Assembly: GCF_031885415.1 (NCBI RefSeq)
Contig: NZ_CP116871.1
Coordinates: forward strand, 1,612,001 to 1,676,000
Length of the DNA stretch: 64,000 nt
DNA from: Microbacterium forte
GTDB lineage: Bacteria > Actinomycetota > Actinomycetes > Actinomycetales > Microbacteriaceae
Reading direction: 5' to 3'
In this document: piece by piece, positions 60,015-64,000 of the stretch
Layout of the letters: the number at the start of each line of letters is the position of its first letter
Position numbering within the stretch: position 1 is the first letter of the stretch
The notes under the pieces: generated by a model
Database searches by the model: none
What the model saw: the letters and a program-made list of their open reading frames with translations, nothing else
What the model was told of the DNA's origin: nothing
Translations under genes and position numbers: made by a program

Positions 60015-60047
60015 CGAACCCCCACCGACATTCGGCCTCAGGCGTGC

Positions 60048-60105
60048 CGCGGCATCCGTTCCTGGGCCCGGAATCCGTGGGATTCCGGGCGGAACGGATG
60101 CCGCG
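60048..60105 (-). terminator. 58-base two-part hairpin after the MFS gene
   Basis: The outer arms cgcggcatccgttcc (60048-60062) and ggaacggatgccgcg (60091-60105) pair perfectly. Inside, gcccggaatcc (60066-60076) pairs with ggattccgggc (60080-60090) with a three-base loop; only tgg (60063-60065) is unpaired. It begins seven bases beyond the MFS stop and lies 46 bases from the sbcD start. Confidence 0.75.
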
Positions 60106-60111
60106 AGCGTC

Positions 60112-61557
60112 TCAGTGCGCGCCGACCGCGAACCCCGGCTGCGACGGCATCAGCTCGTCCTTCGAACCGCGCACCATGACGGCGGCGATCACGGCAGCGC
60201 CGACCATGAGGATCGACGCGACGATGAACACCCAGCCGTAGGCGTCGGTCAGCTGCGTCGGGGAGACCTCCGTCTGCGCATGCCCGCCCACGGACGCCGC
60301 GTACACGGCCGTGAACACGGACAGCCCGATCGATCCGCCGATCTGCATGGCCGAGTTGGCGACGGCCGATGCGATGCCCGCGTCATGCGGTGCGACTCCG
60401 GTGAGTGCCAGGTTCTGCAGCGGGATGAACACGAAGCCCATGCCGATGCCGAGGAGCAGAAGCGCCGGCGCGATCTGCACGATGTACGCCCCATCGGGGG
60501 TGATCCCGGAGAGGAGGAACAGACCGGCCGCCGCGACGAGCGGCCCGACGATCAGCATCGGCCGCGGCCCGATCACCGTGAGGAGCTTCGTCGCGATCGG
60601 GGCGATGATCATCGTCGCGATCGGCAGCGGCAGGGTCGCCGCTCCCGCCGGGAGCGCGCCCATGCCGAGCACGAACTGGAGGTGGAAGGTCAGGTAGAGC
60701 GTCGCGCCGATCATGATCGCCCCGGCCACGCCCTGGATGAGGAACGCTCCCCCTCGCACTCGATCGGCCACCACCCGCAGCGGGAGGAGCGGCTGCGACA
60801 CACGACTCTCGACCCACACGAACACGCCGAGCAGCACGACCCCCAGAGCGAGGAACGTGATCGTCAGCGGATCGCCCCAGCCGTTCTCGGCGAGGCTGAA
60901 ACCGTAGACGAGCGATCCGAGACCGAGAGTCACGGTGATCGCGCCCCAGACGTCGTACCGGTTGTCGCCCTCGGCCTTGCTCTCGGTGAGGAAGAGCGCT
61001 CCGCCGACGAGGCCGATCGCGACGAAGAACAGATTGACCAGCAGGCACCAGCGCCAATCGGTGAACTCGGTGAGGAATCCGCCCAGCAGCAAGCCGACCG
61101 CTGCGCCGGTTCCCGCGACGGTCCCGAACACGGCGAACGCCGTGTTGCGCTCGCGGCCCGAGGGGAAGGTCACGGTGAGCAGCGCGAGAGCCGCCGGTGC
61201 GAGAAGTGCGGCGAAGACGCCCTGCAGGCCGCGGGCGAGGATGAGCTCCCAGCCCGACTGTGCGAGGCCGCCGTAGAGGGATGCAGCGCCGAAGCCCACC
61301 ATCCCGATCATGAAGACACGCTTGCGCCCGACGTAGTCGGCGATGCGACCACCGAGCAGGAGCAGTGCGCCGAAGGCCAGGGCGTAGGCCGTGACGACCC
61401 ACTGACGCTGGCCGTCGGTCAAGCCGAGGGACGCCTGGGCCTGAGGCAGGGCGATGCTCACGATCGTGCCGTCGAGGACGACGATCAGCTGCGTGAGGGA
61501 GATGACGACGAGCGCCCACCACCGGGTCTGGGGGCGGGCGCGCAAGGACGATGACAT
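60112..61557 (-). CDS. DHA2-type MFS exporter (14 membrane segments)
   Basis: 481-residue drug:proton antiporter-like protein of the major facilitator superfamily. Fourteen hydrophobic segments are seen. The conserved motif between segments 2 and 3 is GGRIADYVGRKRVFMIG near residue 80. The segment 5 motif C region is GTVAGTGAAVGLLLGGFL. Substrate unknown; relatives export antiseptics and antibiotics. I chose the ATG at 61557 because GGAGG lies eight bases upstream. No regulator gene is adjacent. Confidence 0.92.
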   Translation of the reverse strand: MSSSLRARPQTRWWALVVISLTQLIVVLDGTIVSIALPQAQASLGLTDGQRQWVVTAYALAFGALLLLGGRIADYVGRKRVFMIGMVGFGAASLYGGLAQSGWELILARGLQGVFAALLAPAALALLTVTFPSGRERNTAFAVFGTVAGTGAAVGLLLGGFLTEFTDWRWCLLVNLFFVAIGLVGGALFLTESKAEGDNRYDVWGAITVTLGLGSLVYGFSLAENGWGDPLTITFLALGVVLLGVFVWVESRVSQPLLPLRVVADRVRGGAFLIQGVAGAIMIGATLYLTFHLQFVLGMGALPAGAATLPLPIATMIIAPIATKLLTVIGPRPMLIVGPLVAAAGLFLLSGITPDGAYIVQIAPALLLLGIGMGFVFIPLQNLALTGVAPHDAGIASAVANSAMQIGGSIGLSVFTAVYAASVGGHAQTEVSPTQLTDAYGWVFIVASILMVGAAVIAAVMVRGSKDELMPSQPGFAVGAH

Positions 61558-61886
61558 GGAAGAACCTCCGGTGTCGGGGACGATGCCGGAGGTTTCGAGC
61601 CTCGGACCAGCGCGCTTCATGAGCGCCTGACCACCTCAGCCGACGGGGCTGAGCAGAGAAACCATATTACCCGAGATGAGGCAGTGGGATCGCGAGCGGA
61701 AGGTCCCCTGACCCACCCTCGTCACGATGATCGACACGTGGTGATGCGAGATGCGCGATGCGCGATCACATGTGCGGCGTGCGGGGCTGCGCGATGCGGA
61801 TCCGGGCTGCCCTCCGCCCAACATGAGCCGGAATTGCCCCTCCGGCTGGGGGTGTGCCCGCCTCGTCGTGACTACCGACTTCCGCT
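61558..61886. other. 329-base region without a gene
   Basis: It holds the MFS leader (GGAGG ribosome binding site at its left end) and probably its promoter. A stretch of repeated gatgcg words occurs near 61744-61800 (gagatgcgcgatgcgcgatc). The base composition is slightly lower in GC around 61660-61680 (accatattacc). I see no convincing gene, RNA or terminator. Confidence 0.5.
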
Positions 61887-62354
61887 CTACTCCTCCAGAT
61901 CGTGGAGCCAGTTCGCCTGCTGGATCCGATTGTCGAGTTCGCGCAGCTCCTGCGCGACCGCATCCGCGCGCGAGCGCAGCTCGGCGACGGGAAGCGCGGA
62001 GATCTGACGCAGCTCCGACCGCATCTGACGCAGGAACTGGTCGTTCGCCCCGGATGCCGCCGCGGCGGCGTCCGCGAGCAGCGAGTGCTGCAGCCGGAGC
62101 ACGTCGCGGGCGGCGAGGGCATCGGTCATGGTTCCGTCGGTACCCAGATCCAGACGCGAGTTCGTCGCGTTGATCCGCCTGATAAGGTCGCGGAGCAGCA
62201 GCAGATCGGCATCCGCCTGAACGAGAAGCGCGGCGGCATCCTCGGCGGGCTCCTCGCCCTCCTGGTACCTGGCGTTCGCGGTGATGCGCGCACGCAGCTG
62301 CTCTATGCGGCGCTGCAGGTCTGCGCGGGCGGTGAGTGCCTCTGCGAGTTTCAT
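61887..62354 (-). CDS. DIP1984-family protein
   Basis: 155-residue all-helical protein typical of the DIP1984 family: LAEALTARADLQRRIEQLRA, then NARYQEGEEPAEDAAALL and RRINATNSRLDL. The whole protein reads as a coiled-coil bundle. Members are known from structural genomics; function unknown, and the genes are often near mobile or defence genes in actinobacteria. None is obvious here. The promoter CAGGAT is six bases before the ATG. Confidence 0.88.
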   Translation of the reverse strand: MKLAEALTARADLQRRIEQLRARITANARYQEGEEPAEDAAALLVQADADLLLLRDLIRRINATNSRLDLGTDGTMTDALAARDVLRLQHSLLADAAAAASGANDQFLRQMRSELRQISALPVAELRSRADAVAQELRELDNRIQQANWLHDLEE

Positions 62355-62360
62355 GACTTC

Positions 62361-62366
62361 ATCCTG
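62361..62366 (-). promoter_or_regulatory. -10 box CAGGAT, leaderless promoter of the DIP1984 gene
   Basis: Minus-strand CAGGAT ends six bases before the ATG at 62354. Confidence 0.4.
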
Positions 62367-62406
62367 TCAGGGCGCCACCGTGTAACACAGCGTCACACGA
62401 GCTGCG

Positions 62407-62715
62407 TCAGCGAGAGCGCAGGAGAGCCGAGTGCTCCGGGTGCGCCTGGAACCAGTCGGAGACGTACCAGCACACCGCATCGACCTTGCGATCTCCGCGT
62501 TCCTCGATGTCGGCGACAGCGCCCTCGACGAGGACACCCGCATAGCCGTGGCCGCGGAAAGTGGGGATCGTGAAGGCTCTCGTCAGGGCGATCGTGTGTC
62601 CGTCGTCGCGGTAGTCGAGCACGCTCACGAGCTGCCCGTCTCTCATCAACGTGTACCGCGATGCGTCCTTCTCATCGGTGAGGAGGAAGCCTGCGGCGAG
62701 GGTCGAAGTGGTCAT
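62407..62715 (-). CDS. Small GNAT acetyltransferase (YjdJ-like)
   Basis: 102-residue single GNAT domain of the shortened type. The acetyl-CoA loop is PTFRGHGYAGVLVEGAV near residue 50, and the C-terminal WYVSDWFQAHPEHSALL is characteristic of the small YjdJ/GCN5-like branch. Substrate unknown. The promoter TAACGT is six bases before the ATG. It is divergent from the cysteine-rich leader ORF. Confidence 0.87.
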   Translation of the reverse strand: MTTSTLAAGFLLTDEKDASRYTLMRDGQLVSVLDYRDDGHTIALTRAFTIPTFRGHGYAGVLVEGAVADIEERGDRKVDAVCWYVSDWFQAHPEHSALLRSR

Positions 62716-62721
62716 CTGTCC

Positions 62722-62727
62722 ACGTTA
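62722..62727 (-). promoter_or_regulatory. -10 box TAACGT, leaderless promoter of the small GNAT gene
   Basis: Minus-strand TAACGT ends six bases before the ATG at 62715. Confidence 0.5.
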
Positions 62728-62754
62728 CGCCCGCCTCCGGCACGGTCGGCCGTT

Positions 62755-62784
62755 TTGACACGCCCGGACTTCTTCCGACATAAT
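62755..62784 (+). promoter_or_regulatory. Strong promoter TTGACA-18 bp-CATAAT of the leader ORF
   Basis: A consensus -35 (TTGACA, 62755-62760) and a near-consensus -10 (CATAAT, 62779-62784) are 18 bases apart. The -10 ends six bases before the ATG at 62791, so transcription should begin at the first base of the leader ORF. It is the clearest two-box promoter in the window. Confidence 0.75.
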
Positions 62785-62790
62785 CCCCCC

Positions 62791-62892
62791 ATGACTACCA
62801 ACGCAAGCCCTTTGTCCGCCCAGGAGGCGAACAGGACTGCCGGGATGATGATGCCCGGTCGCGTTGGCATGTGTTGCCGAATGTGTCGCTGA
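62791..62892 (+). CDS. Leaderless 33-residue cysteine-rich leader peptide (candidate attenuator)
   Basis: Short ORF: MTTNASPLSAQEANRTAG, then MMMPGRVGMCCRMCR. Three of the last six residues are cysteine, using TGT, TGC and TGT. A consensus promoter fires so that the ATG is at +1, i.e. leaderless. Similar short ORFs ending in cysteine-rich tracts act as cysteine-responsive attenuators in mycobacteria. The winged-helix regulator gene begins 152 bases downstream. A small hairpin ctcgc/gcgag is at 62922-62936; no strong terminator is seen. The codon bias before the cysteines is unremarkable. Confidence 0.7.
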   Translation: MTTNASPLSAQEANRTAGMMMPGRVGMCCRMCR

Positions 62893-63044
62893 ACGAACAG
62901 CCACTCCGTCTGACCTGACTTCTCGCGATCTGCGAGGTATGGGTCATCGAGCATCCACCCTTTGCTCGCTCTTCCGGCTCGCCCGGTCATTCATGCAACG
63001 CATCAGAGCCTCTTCCCGGCTCACGTCCTGAGGACTTCATCATC

Positions 63045-63749
63045 ATGTCGAACACCGCACTTCTCGAGCGTCCCGCCGCCACCGCCGCCGTCCGCACCGC
63101 CGCTCCGGCGCCCGCCGCAGCCCCGCTCGATGCAGATCTTCCCGCTGTCCGCTCGCCCCGCGGCTTCGCCCTCTATGTCGGCCTCGACGAGATCAAGGCC
63201 GCAGAAGCCGGAGTCAGCCTCCCGCTCCTCGTCGACGCGCTGCGTCGCACTCTCGCCGAGCTCGCTCCCGGCGCCGAGACGCACGCCACCGTCGCGCTCG
63301 CCCCGCACGGCTCGGGAGGTCGCGACCTCGACGTCGTGCGTCTCGCACTGCACGAGCCCGGTGCGATCGCCCGCACCAAGGCCGCCGCCGAGGAGGAGAC
63401 CACCGACGAGGAGGGCGGCGTCGTCGTCGACATCTCGCGCAAGCGCGTCCTGATCGACGGAGAATCCGCAGCCTTCACCTACAAGGAGTTCGAGCTGCTG
63501 CAGTACCTCGTGCTCCGCGAAGGACGCACGATCGAGCGCAGCGAACTCGTCTCCGCACTGTGGCAGGCGCAGGACGACGAGACCCCCGGCGAGCGCACCA
63601 TCGACGTGCATGTTCGGCGTCTGCGCGCGAAGCTCGGCCGCTACGAGGACATCGTCCGCACCGTGCGCGGCATCGGCTACCGCTTCGACCGTCACGCCGA
63701 CGTCGTCATCCGCTACGGCCACGGCACACCCTCGCCCGACCGCTTCTGA
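63045..63749 (+). CDS. Winged-helix (OmpR/PhoB-type) regulator without receiver domain
   Basis: 234-residue protein. Residues 1-45 are an alanine/proline-rich flexible segment. Residues 45-120 form a small alpha/beta region that is not a normal receiver. Residues 135-225 are an OmpR-type winged helix (FTYKEFELLQYLVLREGR, ERTIDVHVRRLRAKLG, then the wing VRTVRGIGYRFD). With no phospho-acceptor aspartate pattern it should act without a kinase. Control of this gene through the upstream cysteine-rich leader is likely. The nearest Shine-Dalgarno (GAGGA) is 12 bases from the ATG, somewhat far. Confidence 0.88.
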   Translation: MSNTALLERPAATAAVRTAAPAPAAAPLDADLPAVRSPRGFALYVGLDEIKAAEAGVSLPLLVDALRRTLAELAPGAETHATVALAPHGSGGRDLDVVRLALHEPGAIARTKAAAEEETTDEEGGVVVDISRKRVLIDGESAAFTYKEFELLQYLVLREGRTIERSELVSALWQAQDDETPGERTIDVHVRRLRAKLGRYEDIVRTVRGIGYRFDRHADVVIRYGHGTPSPDRF

Positions 63750-63771
63750 TCCGAGTGTCAGCCCCGCCACG

Positions 63772-63777
63772 TATCGT
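63772..63777 (+). promoter_or_regulatory. -10 box TATCGT, leaderless promoter of the glycosylase gene
   Basis: TATCGT ends seven bases before the ATG at 63785. Confidence 0.45.
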
Positions 63778-63784
63778 GGGGCGC

Positions 63785-64000
63785 ATGACCCTGACCGCGG
63801 ATGCCGGAGCCGCCGACGCGGCTTCTCAGAGCGCACCGCGGGAGACCGTGTATCGGCCGACCGCACCCGTCGATCTCCGCGCGACGGTCGGCATGCTGCG
63901 GCGAGGCCCCGGGGACCCCACCATGGTCTGCGACGGTCCGGTGATCTGGCGCACTCTCCGAACTCCGCTCGGCCCTGCGACGCTGGCGCTGCGCGCGCAG
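63785..64000 (+). CDS. DNA-3-methyladenine glycosylase (AlkA-like), 5' part only
   Basis: First 72 codons of a gene cut by the right edge. The N terminus (VYRPTAPVDLRATVGMLRRG, then GDPTMVCDGPVIWRTLRTPL) matches actinobacterial AlkA/OGG-like glycosylases, which begin with this DNA-binding strand region before the helix-hairpin-helix core. The catalytic aspartate lies outside the window. It would remove alkylated bases in base excision repair. Confidence 0.75.
   Translation, partial: MTLTADAGAADAASQSAPRETVYRPTAPVDLRATVGMLRRGPGDPTMVCDGPVIWRTLRTPLGPATLALRAQ

Noticed and set aside
62431..62790. Longer reading of the cysteine-rich sORF
   Set aside because: It runs antisense through the small GNAT gene and through the consensus promoter. 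The leaderless ATG at 62791 explains the promoter spacing.
458..63866. Many long open frames antisense to or overlapping strong genes
   Set aside because: In DNA this rich in GC, frames opposite real genes stay open by chance. Their products are low-complexity (Arg/Ala/Pro-rich) with no domain motifs, and each overlaps a gene with clear family signatures.

Overview
The window is about 64 kb of very GC-rich, densely coding DNA. It looks like a Microbacteriaceae actinobacterium, most likely Microbacterium or a close relative. The support is: GTG and TTG starts, many genes whose -10 box sits 6-7 bases before the start codon (leaderless transcripts), a 32-residue bS22-type ribosomal protein, menaquinone genes, System II cytochrome c maturation, and constant use of the word GGATGC/GCATCC. 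I see no phage, IS element, CRISPR array, tRNA or rRNA. The sequence reads as a chromosomal core with several accessory cassettes. The genus is an inference from style and gene content.

Layout. 0-8.2 kb: a NarL-type two-component system cut by the left edge, a methyltransferase, menE and menB, a PadR/HAAS-type membrane protein pair, a double GNAT protein and menC. 8.2-13.7 kb: TetR, an MMPL exporter fused to a degenerate ABC ATPase-like tail, and a YhgE/Pip protein, with two tandem palindromes between regulator and exporter. 13.8-18.7 kb: a 2'-5' RNA ligase-like protein and the cytochrome c maturation operon tlpA-ccdA-resB-ccsB. 18.7-24.2 kb: a divergent MerR/thioredoxin-reductase-like pair over a near-perfect palindrome, a histidine phosphatase, a small membrane protein, aspS, a mosaic intergenic repeat and a TauE/SafE permease. 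24.3-31.1 kb: a four-gene ABC importer of the polyamine/iron type, a YegP protein, and a polar amino acid importer.

31.3-38.0 kb is the most distinctive locus. A lysine/alanine-rich histone-H1-like protein with a C-terminal Rho-N/SAP-like module is followed one base later by a 1305-residue Pls-type non-ribosomal peptide synthetase (adenylation, carrier, six membrane segments, three hexapeptide-repeat domains). This overlaps a short M1 zinc aminopeptidase, and a convergent 4'-phosphopantetheinyl transferase follows. By manual alignment the adenylation pocket resembles lysine-type codes, so I read this as a candidate poly-lysine-like (poly-cationic isopeptide) make/modify/trim system.

38.0-46.7 kb: rhodanese, glutaredoxin and Dabb genes, bS22, a BldC/excisionase-like HTH, a cyclase-family protein with altered metal ligands, ArsR, TrkH/TrkA potassium uptake, proC, a CDF transporter, tadA and upp. 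46.7-49.8 kb: a LysR regulator divergent from a DUF1852 (MesX) and core methionine synthase (MesD) pair, i.e. folate-independent, oxygen-requiring methionine synthesis. 49.9-60.0 kb: GNAT, a giant RecB-like/DEDD/helicase protein, nadE, a nucleosidase, sbcC and sbcD. 60-64 kb: an MFS exporter, a DIP1984 protein, a small GNAT, a leaderless 33-codon cysteine-rich leader ORF in front of a winged-helix regulator, and the start of an AlkA-type glycosylase.
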